Shown in pieces: positions 16,794 through 25,254 of a stretch of 64,000 nt of DNA. Origin of the DNA: Petrotoga olearia DSM 13574. GTDB taxonomy: Bacteria > Thermotogota > Thermotogae > Petrotogales > Petrotogaceae. Every line of letters begins with the position of its first letter. Position 1 is the first letter of the stretch. The position numbers and the translations under genes are program-made. The notes under the pieces are model-generated. The model ran no database searches. It saw nothing but the letters and a program-made list of their open reading frames with translations, and had not been told where the DNA came from. The stretch spans positions 124,001 through 188,000 of the forward strand of contig NZ_AZRL01000021.1 of the NCBI RefSeq assembly GCF_002895525.1, read 5' to 3'.

Positions 16794-17894
16794 TTAAAAT
16801 ATAGCTTGTTCAGTTTCTTTATCGAAAGCATGTATCATGGATAAATCGATAGCAACTTCGAAATTCTGCCCAGATTTTGCTTGTGTTCGAGGACTTACCT
16901 TTGCGGTTATTGATTGCCCACTAATATTTAAATGAAGCAAAGTCTCACTTCCCAAAGGTTCAACGACATCAACGAGGGCTTTTAAAATATTAGACTCATC
17001 AGCACCTTCAAAAAAATTCTTATCATAAATATCTTCTGGTCTAACCCCAAATATAACATCTTTATCTATATAATTTTCAAGTAAAGGTGCTTTATCATCT
17101 GGTACTTTTATAGATATTCCCTCAGTTTTAAACCAAATACCGTTATCTCTTGATACTTTTACATTTAAGAAATTCATCGGAGGAGTCCCGATAAATCCAG
17201 CAACGAAAATGTTGGCAGGATTATTGTATACATCAAAAGGACCTCCGACTTGTTGAATTACTCCTTCATTCATAATGACAATTTTATCAGCCATAGTCAT
17301 AGCTTCAACTTGGTCATGCGTAACATAAGCAACCGTAGCTTCCAACCTTTTTTGTAATTTCTTAAGTTCGGCTCTCATCTGAACCCTTAATTTTGCATCT
17401 AAGTTTGAAAGAGGTTCATCGAATAGGAACACTTTAGGATCCCTTACGATAGCTCTACCTAGTGCAACTCTCTGTCGTTGCCCACCTGATAATTGTTTTG
17501 GTTTTCTGTCTAATAAGTGATCAATTCCTAGAATCTTTGCGGCGTTTCTGACCCTCTGTTCGATTTCGTCTTTTGGTGTTTTTCTCAATTTCAACCCAAA
17601 AGCCATGTTATCGTAAACAGTCATATGTGGATATAGGGCGTAATTTTGGAAAACCATAGCTATGTCTCTATCCTTTGGTTCCACATCATTTACAACTTTT
17701 TGATCGATTTTTATTGTTCCCTCTGTAATATCTTCCAACCCTGCAATCATCCTTAAAGTAGTTGTTTTTCCACATCCAGAAGGACCAAGGAGCACAAGAA
17801 ACTCCTTATCTTCTATTTCGAAATTTACATCTTTTACTGCGTGAAATCCATTTGGATAAACCTTGTTAACCTTTTCTAATAAAACTTGAGCCAT
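16794..17894 (-). CDS. Sugar ABC transporter ATPase, MalK/MsmX/UgpC type
   Basis: 366-aa ATP-binding subunit that energises carbohydrate import. Walker A GPSGCGKTT (37-45), Q-loop MVFQNYALYPHM, signature LSGGQRQRVALGRA, Walker B VFLFDEPLSNLD, His switch YVTHD, then a C-terminal OB-type (TOBE) regulatory domain from about residue 240. No permease or binding-protein gene adjoins it, so like MsmX it may serve several importers, for example the sugar importer starting at 61849. SD GGAGGTG precedes ATG 17894; a GC-rich repeat lies in its upstream region. Confidence 0.93.
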   Translation of the reverse strand: MAQVLLEKVNKVYPNGFHAVKDVNFEIEDKEFLVLLGPSGCGKTTTLRMIAGLEDITEGTIKIDQKVVNDVEPKDRDIAMVFQNYALYPHMTVYDNMAFGLKLRKTPKDEIEQRVRNAAKILGIDHLLDRKPKQLSGGQRQRVALGRAIVRDPKVFLFDEPLSNLDAKLRVQMRAELKKLQKRLEATVAYVTHDQVEAMTMADKIVIMNEGVIQQVGGPFDVYNNPANIFVAGFIGTPPMNFLNVKVSRDNGIWFKTEGISIKVPDDKAPLLENYIDKDVIFGVRPEDIYDKNFFEGADESNILKALVDVVEPLGSETLLHLNISGQSITAKVSPRTQAKSGQNFEVAIDLSMIHAFDKETEQAIF

Positions 17895-17950
17895 TAAAAA
17901 AACACCTCCATCTTTTAATTTTTTTCTGTCTTTAATAACACTAAAACTTG

Positions 17951-17981
17951 TGTTAGCGCCCCTTCGCCCCGCAGCCCACCC
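17951..17981 (+). repeat. GC-rich intergenic repeat, head module (copy A)
   Basis: TGTTAGCGCCCCTTCGCCCC followed by GCAGCCCACCC. It differs from 28698-28728 at two positions. Located upstream of the ABC ATPase gene. Confidence 0.8.
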
Positions 17982-18039
17982 ATAAGGAAAAAAGAGTCTA
18001 TACCATTTACCTCAGAGTTAACCAAAAAGAATGATGAAC

Positions 18040-18294
18040 TCAGTAATCAAAATCCTTAAAAAAATCCTTAATTCGCTGATATTCTTCCACATTTTCTACC
18101 TCAAAAAGGGAAATATCTCTAACTTCATCGACAAAATCCATGAGTTTTACAAATTTGTCATAGTTTAATAAAACAACCTTTGGCAAACCGTTTTTGGTTA
18201 TCACAATGTCTTTATTTTCCACTTCATCAACAACTTGAGATAATTTTGCTTTCGCTTCAGCTAAACTATAAAAGGTAAAGTCTTTTAAATACAT
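18040..18294 (-). CDS. Phd/YefM-family antitoxin, no toxin partner
   Basis: 84-aa antitoxin-like DNA-binding protein. ATG 18294 is chosen: SD AAGGAG lies 8 bases before it, while the upstream GTG (18303) overlaps the SD. The N-terminal half (residues about 5-55, SLAEAKAKLSQVVDEVENKDIVITKNGLPKVVLL) is the Phd fold that binds operators; the acidic, Phe-rich C-terminus (EEYQRIKDFFKDFDY) would be the toxin-neutralising tail. Usually a RelE or Doc toxin gene follows at once; here the next gene downstream starts after unrelated sequence. Its promoter and palindrome are excellent (next entries). Confidence 0.85.
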   Translation of the reverse strand: MYLKDFTFYSLAEAKAKLSQVVDEVENKDIVITKNGLPKVVLLNYDKFVKLMDFVDEVRDISLFEVENVEEYQRIKDFFKDFDY

Positions 18295-18306
18295 TTTTTT
18301 CACTCC

Positions 18307-18326
18307 TTGACTATAATTATAGTCAA
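18307..18326. promoter_or_regulatory. Perfect 20-bp palindrome, likely autoregulatory operator
   Basis: TTGACTATAATTATAGTCAA, fully self-complementary, covers the -10 box and start point of the antitoxin promoter and touches the SD. Phd/YefM proteins bind such palindromes to repress their own genes. Confidence 0.75.
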
Positions 18327-18344
18327 TTTATTCTAATATGTCAA
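18316..18344 (-). promoter_or_regulatory. Consensus sigma70-type promoter of the Phd gene
   Basis: Minus strand TTGACA (18344-18339), 17-bp spacer, TATAAT (18321-18316): a perfect consensus. Confidence 0.9.
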
Positions 18345-18410
18345 GGTACGGAATTCAAAGATTTTCTGGCGTAATCAATTCTAAAAGTCTCTAATACTTA
18401 ATAATCTCAA

Positions 18411-19757
18411 CTAATCGGAATATTTGGATTTTGTATATCTTTTAACTTCTTCAAGATCTTCAATAGATAGGCCAAAATTGGACCAATAAGGAATAATGGT
18501 GTTATTTAGAAGCAAAGGATCTATGTTTGGAGATATAACATTTTTTTTAATAAGTTCATTGTATTCAACGGTTCCAGGAATTGGAGTAAATTCGTTTAAA
18601 TTCACCCTTATTCCGAGTGAATGACAGAAGTCTACAGCTTGTATTACATTTTCCTTATCTTGAAAGGGTAGATTCACTAACACGTAAGCATAAACATCAT
18701 TCATATCAAAACCAGCATTTTTTAGAGACGTAACTGCTTTTACAAGATCTTCATTAGTTACCTTAAATCCTGTCCCTTTTTGAATATTAAAATCGTAGCT
18801 TTCATACCCTAATTTTATGGTCCTAAAATTTGCTTTTTTCAATAACAAGGCTATTTCATCATCAATACGTCGAGCATGTATACCATTGGGCAAATGATAT
18901 CGAACGTTAAAGGTAGATAAGGCTTTCAACAATTCTTTAATATCTTTTCTTAATAAGAACGCATCGTCGAAAAAAACGACATCTTTTACATAGGGCCTTT
19001 TTTTGAGAATATACTCTATGTTATTAATTATTTTGTCAATACTTCTATATTGAAATTTCCACATCTTAGGAGTTACACAATACGTACAATGAAAGGGACA
19101 ACCTACGGAAGAAATTAATACAACATAAGTGAGATAGGAATCATAAAAATCATAGGTGAGATCAATTTCTTCAAACCAGTTGAAGTTATTTAATTTTGTA
19201 AGTTCCTCGTTTAGCAATTCCAAAACTTTCTTTAAAGGAAATATCCCAGTACCTGGAAAGATATTGACTTTAAATTTGGAAAAATTATTTTCTGCATGTT
19301 CTGTATACAAGGTGGAATAAACACCACCTAAAAAAATAGGAGTTGATGGAAAGATATTTCTCAAAATTTCGATAGTTTTTTCTCCACCGTAGTACCAGTA
19401 TGTTAAGGTAATTCCCACTAAGATTGCATCAATTTTATTCTGTTTGTTTATTGTTTCTAACTTACTTTCAAACAATTTTAAAGGCAACCCGTACCTTTTG
19501 AATTTTCTTGGGATATTCTTTAATATTGCTGGCTTTTCAACACTTTCATTATAAAATTTACCAGTTCCGTACTTCTTATCTTTTGGGGGCGATTTTGCGA
19601 TTAAATCTTTATCATGCCTGTCTAACAAATCAACAAAGGTGACATTGTGACCTAAATAAGTAAGTACCTCACTTATGTATAACAACCCTAAGGGTTTAAG
19701 CCAAAAATCATATGCGGCAAAATCGTAGATCCAAGGATTAACAACCAAGAAGTTCAA
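18411..19757 (-). CDS. B12-binding-type radical SAM protein of unknown substrate
   Basis: 448-aa enzyme. Residues 1-150 resemble the Rossmann-like cobalamin-binding domain (NPWIYDFAAYDFWLKPLGLLYISEVL), but the usual DxHxxG cobalamin ligand motif is not evident. The radical SAM core carries the [4Fe-4S] triad CPFHCTYC near residue 230, then KLGYESYD and further barrel strands. Such proteins run methylations, thioether formations and tailoring of hopanoids or other lipids. TTG 19757 follows the SD GGAGG. coaX lies 11 bp upstream on the same strand, so both probably share a transcript. Confidence 0.82.
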   Translation of the reverse strand: MNFLVVNPWIYDFAAYDFWLKPLGLLYISEVLTYLGHNVTFVDLLDRHDKDLIAKSPPKDKKYGTGKFYNESVEKPAILKNIPRKFKRYGLPLKLFESKLETINKQNKIDAILVGITLTYWYYGGEKTIEILRNIFPSTPIFLGGVYSTLYTEHAENNFSKFKVNIFPGTGIFPLKKVLELLNEELTKLNNFNWFEEIDLTYDFYDSYLTYVVLISSVGCPFHCTYCVTPKMWKFQYRSIDKIINNIEYILKKRPYVKDVVFFDDAFLLRKDIKELLKALSTFNVRYHLPNGIHARRIDDEIALLLKKANFRTIKLGYESYDFNIQKGTGFKVTNEDLVKAVTSLKNAGFDMNDVYAYVLVNLPFQDKENVIQAVDFCHSLGIRVNLNEFTPIPGTVEYNELIKKNVISPNIDPLLLNNTIIPYWSNFGLSIEDLEEVKRYTKSKYSD

Positions 19758-19768
19758 ATCGTTGCCTC

Positions 19769-20539
19769 CTATCGCAATTTTCTAATTTCTCTTGAATAAT
19801 ATAATATTCCCTTTAATGTTAAATAAGGATCGTAATGTTTGAAAATAGATGTTTTAGTTGAGATAAAACTCGTATCTCCTCCTGTCGCCACAACAACAAA
19901 ATCTCTCTTTCTTTCCTGTTTTATTTCGTATATAAGTCTCTCTATCCCATATAAAGTTGTTTTTATTACTCCTATTTGAATGTTGTCGACAGTATTTTTC
20001 CCCAAATGGTATTCAGGAACCTTTATCTCTACCTTCGGAAGTTGAGCGGTTCTTGAAAACAATGAGCTTATGGCTGTCTTAAATCCGGGAATTATCGCCC
20101 CACCTACAAAATTACCCCCCTCTAAAACATCGACGGTTATAGCTGTCCCAAAATCTAGAGCAATTACGTTATCGCCATACTCTTCTTTACATGCGATAAC
20201 GTTACATATTCTATCTGCGCCAATTTCTTTGGGATAATCTACTAAATATGCTATATTATTAATTTTATTATTGGTACTAACAAAAACACTTTCAACATTA
20301 AAATATTTTTTTAGCATCTGTTCTAAAATAAAGTTAACATTAGGAACCACTGAAGATATGCCAGCCAATGTTATCTTATTTAGATCAATCTTTGTACGAT
20401 TTAACAAATTTGATATGACTACAAATAACACATCCTCTGATTCAAAACTACTCGGGCCAATTCTCCAAGTCAAAAACTTACCATCTTCATGTACTCCCAA
20501 CATTGTATAAGAGTTGCCAACATCAAATAAAATTTCCAT
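19769..20539 (-). CDS. coaX: Type III pantothenate kinase
   Basis: 256-aa kinase for the first step of coenzyme A synthesis (pantothenate to 4'-phosphopantothenate). ASKHA-fold signatures: N-terminal phosphate loop FDVGNSYTMLGV with the catalytic Asp, the middle block EIGADRICN, the second phosphate motif ALDFGTAITVDV with GGAIIPG, and the C-terminal ATGGD. Type III enzymes are insensitive to CoA feedback and need a monovalent cation. ATG 20539 follows the SD AAGGAAGGG. It lies downstream of tsaC, with two palindromic repeat units in the gap. Confidence 0.93.
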   Translation of the reverse strand: MEILFDVGNSYTMLGVHEDGKFLTWRIGPSSFESEDVLFVVISNLLNRTKIDLNKITLAGISSVVPNVNFILEQMLKKYFNVESVFVSTNNKINNIAYLVDYPKEIGADRICNVIACKEEYGDNVIALDFGTAITVDVLEGGNFVGGAIIPGFKTAISSLFSRTAQLPKVEIKVPEYHLGKNTVDNIQIGVIKTTLYGIERLIYEIKQERKRDFVVVATGGDTSFISTKTSIFKHYDPYLTLKGILYYSREIRKLR

Positions 20540-20560
20540 TTTTAACCCTTCCTTTCTTTA

Positions 20561-20610
20561 CCTTGACCCCGTTCGGGGAGTTCTCCTTGAACCCCCTTCG
20601 GGGCGTTTCT
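20561..20610. repeat. Tandem pair of GC-rich palindromic repeats between tsaC and coaX
   Basis: Unit 1 (20561-20584) CCTTGACCCCGTTCGGGGAG plus TTCT; unit 2 (20585-20610) CCTTGAACCCCCTTCGGGGC plus GTTTCT. They begin at the base next to the tsaC stop codon. The same tandem layout occurs inside purD. Confidence 0.85.
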
Positions 20611-21645
20611 TTATTTTATCTTGTAAGATGCCTTTCTTAGACGGTTCATAACTGCTATACCTATGCCTTTGTCTTCTATACCTTCGATAATCATAGCATC
20701 AACTTTTTCATCGTATTGTCTCAACATTTCAAAAAGTTTCACAGCAAATTCATAATAATTTGTTTCACTACCTATAGTGTCAAAATTAATATTATGTTTT
20801 TTATAATAGTCAACATGTTCTTTTAAGCATAGAACTATTGGATTTTTATAGTTTTTTACTTCTTCTAAAACTTTCTTCACCATAGTATTTGCATCATCAT
20901 GTTCAACCAAAATAACAGGGGTGTTAGGAGCATAATGTCGGTACTTCATACCTGGAGATTTTATATAATCTGGTTCTGTTTTTCCATATGCAAATTCTGG
21001 AATAGTAATATCTCCAAAAATTTCTTTTAATTTTTCGGGTGGAATGGGACCTGGACGTAATATTATTGGTATCTTTCCCTGAGTTAAATCAATTATTGTC
21101 GATTCAACTCCAAACTCTACCTTACCTCCAATTATTATGTAATCAACTTTCCCAAACATATCTTTTAAAACATGTTCCGACATTGTTGGACTAGGTTTAC
21201 CTGAAACATTAGCGCTTGGTGCAGCTATTGGGACGTCAGCGTATTCTATCAATTTTAAGGCTACAGGATGGGCTGGCATTCTTATGGCAATAGTATCTTT
21301 TCCTGCTGTCACAATATCTGGAACGATCCCCCTTTTCTTTAACACAAAAGTAATTGGACCTGGCAATAATCTTTCTATTTTTTCTAAAAGAGTATAAGAA
21401 ATATAAGTGTACTCTAAAAAAGATTTAACATTCGATACATGAAGGATTAAAGGATTGTCGTAAGGTCTTCCTTTTGCCTCAAAAATCTTTTTTACAGCAT
21501 TTTCTGACAGACCATTTGCTCCCAAACCATAAACCGTTTCGGTAGGAAAGACAACTGTTTTATCCTCTTTTATCGCTTGAGCAGCTTCTTTAATTTTCTC
21601 TTCTTCGATATTTAATGGATCCACTTCAATAACTTTGGTTTCCAT
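20611..21645 (-). CDS. tsaC: L-threonylcarbamoyladenylate synthase (Sua5 type)
   Basis: 344-aa enzyme making threonylcarbamoyl-AMP from Thr, bicarbonate and ATP for the t6A37 modification of tRNAs that read ANN codons. ATG 21645 is chosen because AAAAGGAG precedes it. An N-terminal YrdC domain (about 10-200) shows KEDKTVVFPTETVYGLGA, KGRPYDNPL, and PSANVSGKPSPT; a linker with SPGMKYRHYAPN precedes the C-terminal Sua5 domain (about 225-344), so it is the long Sua5 form. It heads a minus-strand group with coaX and the radical SAM gene. Confidence 0.93.
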   Translation of the reverse strand: METKVIEVDPLNIEEEKIKEAAQAIKEDKTVVFPTETVYGLGANGLSENAVKKIFEAKGRPYDNPLILHVSNVKSFLEYTYISYTLLEKIERLLPGPITFVLKKRGIVPDIVTAGKDTIAIRMPAHPVALKLIEYADVPIAAPSANVSGKPSPTMSEHVLKDMFGKVDYIIIGGKVEFGVESTIIDLTQGKIPIILRPGPIPPEKLKEIFGDITIPEFAYGKTEPDYIKSPGMKYRHYAPNTPVILVEHDDANTMVKKVLEEVKNYKNPIVLCLKEHVDYYKKHNINFDTIGSETNYYEFAVKLFEMLRQYDEKVDAMIIEGIEDKGIGIAVMNRLRKASYKIK

Positions 21646-21810
21646 AATGAATTCTCCTTTTTCTTTCGACAAATAGAAAAGTCTCCAACTTATATTATAC
21701 AAGAAAACATCGAAAAAGTGAAATAATCGATTATAATGAGCTCTAATCTCTGTTAAATGTCTCTAAATACAAATATTTACCATTTTACTAAGTAATTAGA
21801 AAAAATGTGA

Positions 21811-21816
21811 TATAAT
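21811..21816 (+). promoter_or_regulatory. Extended -10 promoter of the FliT-like gene
   Basis: TGATATAAT (TG-A-TATAAT, 21808-21816), about 34 bp upstream of the ATG at 21850. Confidence 0.55.
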
Positions 21817-21849
21817 TCAACAAAAGTGGGATAAAAAGGGGGATTTTAA

Positions 21850-22200
21850 ATGGCCTCTAGAAAGACCATGTTGGAAGAAATAATAAATGAAATAAACAAA
21901 AAAGAAAAAGCGTTGGATGACTCGCTAAAAACCGATGATTTTGGGACTTTCTCAAAATTGTTAGAAGAAAGATTTGAATTACTTAAACAATTAGAACCAT
22001 TTAAAACTGAAACCTCCGTGAAAAATATCATAGAAAACATCTTAAAAAAAGACTCTGAACGTTCAAAAAGCATAGAAGAAAAGATGAAAAAAATCAAAGG
22101 CGACCAATTTAACGTACAGGTGAGTAAAAAAGCTATGAAAAAGGGATATCTAAAGGTCGAAGAATCCTTAAGCCGTCATAAAATTAACAAAAGCGGCTAA
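21850..22200 (+). CDS. Small coiled-coil protein, possibly a FliT/FlgN-like flagellar chaperone
   Basis: 116-aa, highly charged, predicted all-helical. The layout of helical heptads (LEEIINEINKKEKALDDSLKTDD, FSKLLEERFELLKQLEPF) and the ending KKGYLKVEESLSRHKINKSG resembles FliT-type chaperones, which typically end with a Ser-Arg-x-x-Asp-Lys pattern; this match is weak. SD GGGGG precedes ATG 21850, and an extended -10 box is upstream, so it is a real single gene. It is convergent with purD (7 bp apart). fliJ at 35126 shows that the genome has flagellar export genes. Function otherwise unknown. Confidence 0.6.
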   Translation: MASRKTMLEEIINEINKKEKALDDSLKTDDFGTFSKLLEERFELLKQLEPFKTETSVKNIIENILKKDSERSKSIEEKMKKIKGDQFNVQVSKKAMKKGYLKVEESLSRHKINKSG

Positions 22201-22207
22201 ATTCTAA

Positions 22208-23494
22208 CTAGAGATCTTTTCTATAGTACTTTGATTTAAAATGTACTTTTTCAACTTCATCATAAACAATTTTTCGTACCTCTTCTAAGGTATCTGCCTT
22301 ATTTACTATCGATAGTACCCTACCACCATCGGTAAGTAAATTCTCACCATCTTTTTTAACGCCGGAATAAAAGATCTTCGATGTTATTCCAGGTTTAATT
22401 GTGATTCTTTCACCTTTTGAATAGGAAAAAGGGTAACCGAAGCTACTAAGCACAAGACACAAAGAAAAACCATCATAAAACTCTATTTTGGTAGTGTTGA
22501 CTCTTTCTTTTTCAATGGCGTTTATTATATCAATAAAATCAGATTTTAATAAATAAAGAATAGATTGGGCTTCAGGGTCTCCTAACCGCACGTTGTATTC
22601 CAAAACATAGGGTTCATCCTTGACCCCGTTCGGGGTGTTTTTCCTTGACCCCGTTCGGGGTGTTTCTTCTTCTATTATTAATCCTATATACAAAAATCCC
22701 TTATATAATAACCTCTCTTCTTTTAAACCTTTGACAGTTGGATTAACGATTTTTTGAAAGATTAACTCCATCACTTTTTCATCAATGTCAGGATGAGGTG
22801 TTATCGCTCCCATACCTCCGGTATTCGGGCCTTGATCATTTTCCAACAGTTTTTTATGATCCTTCGAAACAATAAAAAATGTATAATTTTCACCATCCAT
22901 CAACAAGAAAACAGAGGCTTCAAAACCTTTTAAGAATTTCTCAATAACAATTTTTTTACCAGATTCACCAAATTTTTCTTCTTTCATAAGTTCATTTATT
23001 GCTAGGAAAGAATCTTCGTAAGAATTACATATAAAAACACCTTTCCCTGAAGCTAAACCATCGGCTTTTATCACAAATGGATACGAAGCCTTCTTAGAAT
23101 ATTCAAGAGCATCTTTCAACTCAACAAATGTGTTAAAAGATGCTGTTTGAACGTTATGTCTTTTCATAAAACTCTTTGCGAATATCTTACTACTTTCTAA
23201 TAGAGCAGCTTTTTGGTTGGGACCGATTATTTTTAAATTTGATTCCTCAAACTTATCAACTATTCCCCTTGCTAAATACTCTTCTGAGCCAACTATGGTT
23301 ATATCTATATTATTATTCTTAACAAAATTTATAATTTCTTCTATGGATTCTATTTTTACACATTCACATTTATTTTCTATAGATATACCATCGTTTCCAG
23401 GGGCTACAAACACCTTTTCTATATCTTTACTTTGTGACAACTTCCAAGCTATTGCATGTTCCCTGCCACCTTTGCCTACTACCAATACTTTCAT
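22208..23494 (-). CDS. purD: Phosphoribosylamine-glycine ligase
   Basis: 428-aa ATP-grasp enzyme for step 2 of purine synthesis (phosphoribosylamine + Gly + ATP to GAR). N-terminal VVGKGGREHAIAWKL, ATP-grasp lid GLASGKGVFI, NTGGMGAITPHPD, and the metal site EYNVRLGDPEAQ. An extra segment of about 18 residues (ETPRTGSRKNTPNGVKDE) sits just before PYVLEYN; it is encoded by two tandem palindromic repeat units and is missing from typical PurD proteins. The key residues are unaffected. ATG 23494 has the SD GGGAGGG. It lies downstream of the GGDEF gene, detached from the main purine operon. Confidence 0.95.
   Translation of the reverse strand: MKVLVVGKGGREHAIAWKLSQSKDIEKVFVAPGNDGISIENKCECVKIESIEEIINFVKNNNIDITIVGSEEYLARGIVDKFEESNLKIIGPNQKAALLESSKIFAKSFMKRHNVQTASFNTFVELKDALEYSKKASYPFVIKADGLASGKGVFICNSYEDSFLAINELMKEEKFGESGKKIVIEKFLKGFEASVFLLMDGENYTFFIVSKDHKKLLENDQGPNTGGMGAITPHPDIDEKVMELIFQKIVNPTVKGLKEERLLYKGFLYIGLIIEEETPRTGSRKNTPNGVKDEPYVLEYNVRLGDPEAQSILYLLKSDFIDIINAIEKERVNTTKIEFYDGFSLCLVLSSFGYPFSYSKGERITIKPGITSKIFYSGVKKDGENLLTDGGRVLSIVNKADTLEEVRKIVYDEVEKVHFKSKYYRKDL
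22618..22667. repeat. Tandem pair of GC-rich palindromic repeats inside purD
   Basis: Two 25-bp units, each CCTTGACCCCGTTCGGGGTG plus GTTTTT/GTTTCT, identical over the first 23 bases. Together they add about 17 codons in frame to purD. Confidence 0.9.
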
Positions 23495-23532
23495 TATTTT
23501 ATTTCCCTCCCAACATCAAAAAGAAAGATCTA

Positions 23533-25188
23533 CTACACCATCAAATTACCTTTACCTTGTTTTTTTGATAAATACATTTTTCTGTCTGCAATTTCGATGA
23601 TCTCTTTATAACTATTAACTACTTCCTCACAAGTACTTAATCCCGCACTAAAACTTATCTTTGGTTCGAAATTTTGTGTTGCATCATAAATCCTTTCTAC
23701 AATCTTTATACCAATCTCTGTTGAAATACCAGTCAATAAAATTATAAACTCGTCTCCACCATATCTATAAACCCTGTCTTTATTTCTGACAGTATTCAAT
23801 ATTAATTGAGAAAACTTTATAAGTATTTCGTCACCAAACTTATGACCATATTTGTCGTTTATATCCTTGAAATCATCCAGATCTATAAATACTGCACAAA
23901 TATTTTCTTTATTCTTTTCGAAATTGTCCAAATCATAAAATAATTTGGAATGATTAAAAAGTCCCGTTAAACTATCTCTATCAGCTTGATCTTTAATCTC
24001 CATAAATTTTTGTGAATGCTCCAACGCCAGTGAAACTAACTGAGCGAAACCAGATAAAATGTTCAACTCTTCTTTAGAAGGTCTTAAATTATTCTCAGGT
24101 GAATCAAGAGATATATACCCTATAATGTTGTTTCTTTCATCTCTCAAAGCCAACAATAATAAATCATTAGGATCCCACAAATTTTGATTATCTTCTAAGT
24201 AATCTATACTCACTTCATCTCTAGGTTGAAAGGTATAAGTTTCGCTTATTTTATTAGCGTGAGGAATAAAGTAGGTATCTTTATAATTATACTTTTCGTC
24301 CATGAATTTAAGAATTTCAGATATAGGAACCTCTTGAGTTTTAATTTTTTCATACATTTCTTTTTTTAGTCCCCGCTGTGCTATTCTTTCAACTTTGTTA
24401 CTCTTATAGTTAAACAAACTAATAAGAACATATGAGTAGCCCATATTTTTCTGCATTATTTCAGCTATTTGATCGAGAATTTTCTCTGAGGATACTTTCA
24501 AGGAAAGTTGCCTAATGACATTGCTTAAATTAACAATCACATCATTTAATTTTCTTATTCTTTGGGTTCTCAAAGCCAGATTTTTTTTATCGTTCCTTGT
24601 TTTGGCTATCAGATAAAAGAGGAGTAATATCAACAAATTCACAGAAATTATCATGTACTTAAAAGGAGAAAACTCAAACTGTAAATACAAATAAGAAAAA
24701 GGTAAAAGACTCAAAAAATAAAGGTATTCATACATAAACACCGAAAAATTAAAATTTTCCTTTCCTTCAACTATCAAGCTGTTAATAATTTTAGAAATAG
24801 TCAAAAATAAAAATATAGAAAGAAAGGGATTAAATCTATAAGAAATCAGGGCCGATAGCGAATAGCTTGTTGAGAACACAAGAGCTCTATATATCTTCCT
24901 ACTTATTTCTGGATGTTTGGTCTTACTGAAAAGAATGACTAAAGATGAAATTAAAATGTATTTAGGCCCCAACAAAAAAGCATATACAAAACCCACGGTG
25001 TTAGAAACCAACCTATTACGGTCATTCCAATAAACCCTTATATTATCAGAAATAGCGGTTAACGCTATAACCATTAAAGTATCTATTAGAGCAATATTTT
25101 TAAAGCTTGCATCTGGTAGTAAAAATAAAAGATAAAAAGAAAAAATAGTTATACACAGTAAAGTAAAAGTTTTGATTTTTACATTCAT
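23533..25188 (-). CDS. Membrane diguanylate cyclase (GAF-GGDEF)
   Basis: 551-aa enzyme that makes the second messenger c-di-GMP. An N-terminal membrane region (about 1-200, six to eight helices, MASE-like), a GAF-type domain (about 225-390) and a C-terminal GGDEF domain (about 395-551). The active-site GGDEF is intact, and the inhibitory I-site RxxD (RNKD) lies five residues before it, so product feedback is likely. ATG 25188 has the SD GGGTGA, which lies in a 14-bp hairpin (next entry). It is embedded between purH and purD, two purine genes, on the same strand. Confidence 0.92.
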   Translation of the reverse strand: MNVKIKTFTLLCITIFSFYLLFLLPDASFKNIALIDTLMVIALTAISDNIRVYWNDRNRLVSNTVGFVYAFLLGPKYILISSLVILFSKTKHPEISRKIYRALVFSTSYSLSALISYRFNPFLSIFLFLTISKIINSLIVEGKENFNFSVFMYEYLYFLSLLPFSYLYLQFEFSPFKYMIISVNLLILLLFYLIAKTRNDKKNLALRTQRIRKLNDVIVNLSNVIRQLSLKVSSEKILDQIAEIMQKNMGYSYVLISLFNYKSNKVERIAQRGLKKEMYEKIKTQEVPISEILKFMDEKYNYKDTYFIPHANKISETYTFQPRDEVSIDYLEDNQNLWDPNDLLLLALRDERNNIIGYISLDSPENNLRPSKEELNILSGFAQLVSLALEHSQKFMEIKDQADRDSLTGLFNHSKLFYDLDNFEKNKENICAVFIDLDDFKDINDKYGHKFGDEILIKFSQLILNTVRNKDRVYRYGGDEFIILLTGISTEIGIKIVERIYDATQNFEPKISFSAGLSTCEEVVNSYKEIIEIADRKMYLSKKQGKGNLMV

Positions 25189-25191
25189 ATT

Positions 25192-25228
25192 AATCACCCA
25201 TTTTTAGTATATCAAAAAATGGGTGATT
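25192..25228 (-). promoter_or_regulatory. RBS-masking hairpin before the diguanylate cyclase gene
   Basis: Perfect 14-bp stem: AATCACCCATTTTT (minus strand 25228-25215), 9-nt loop, AAAAATGGGTGATT (25205-25192). The 3' arm contains the SD GGGTGA and ends four bases before the ATG. No T run follows, so it is not an ordinary terminator. In RNA it would close the ribosome binding site; an RNA thermometer or protein-controlled switch is possible. Confidence 0.65.
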
Positions 25229-25254
25229 TGTATACTACAAATTAAAAAAATTTA

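Noticed and set aside
23217-23600. 127-aa plus-strand frame opposite purD
   Set aside because: Antisense shadow of purD; no SD and low-complexity composition.
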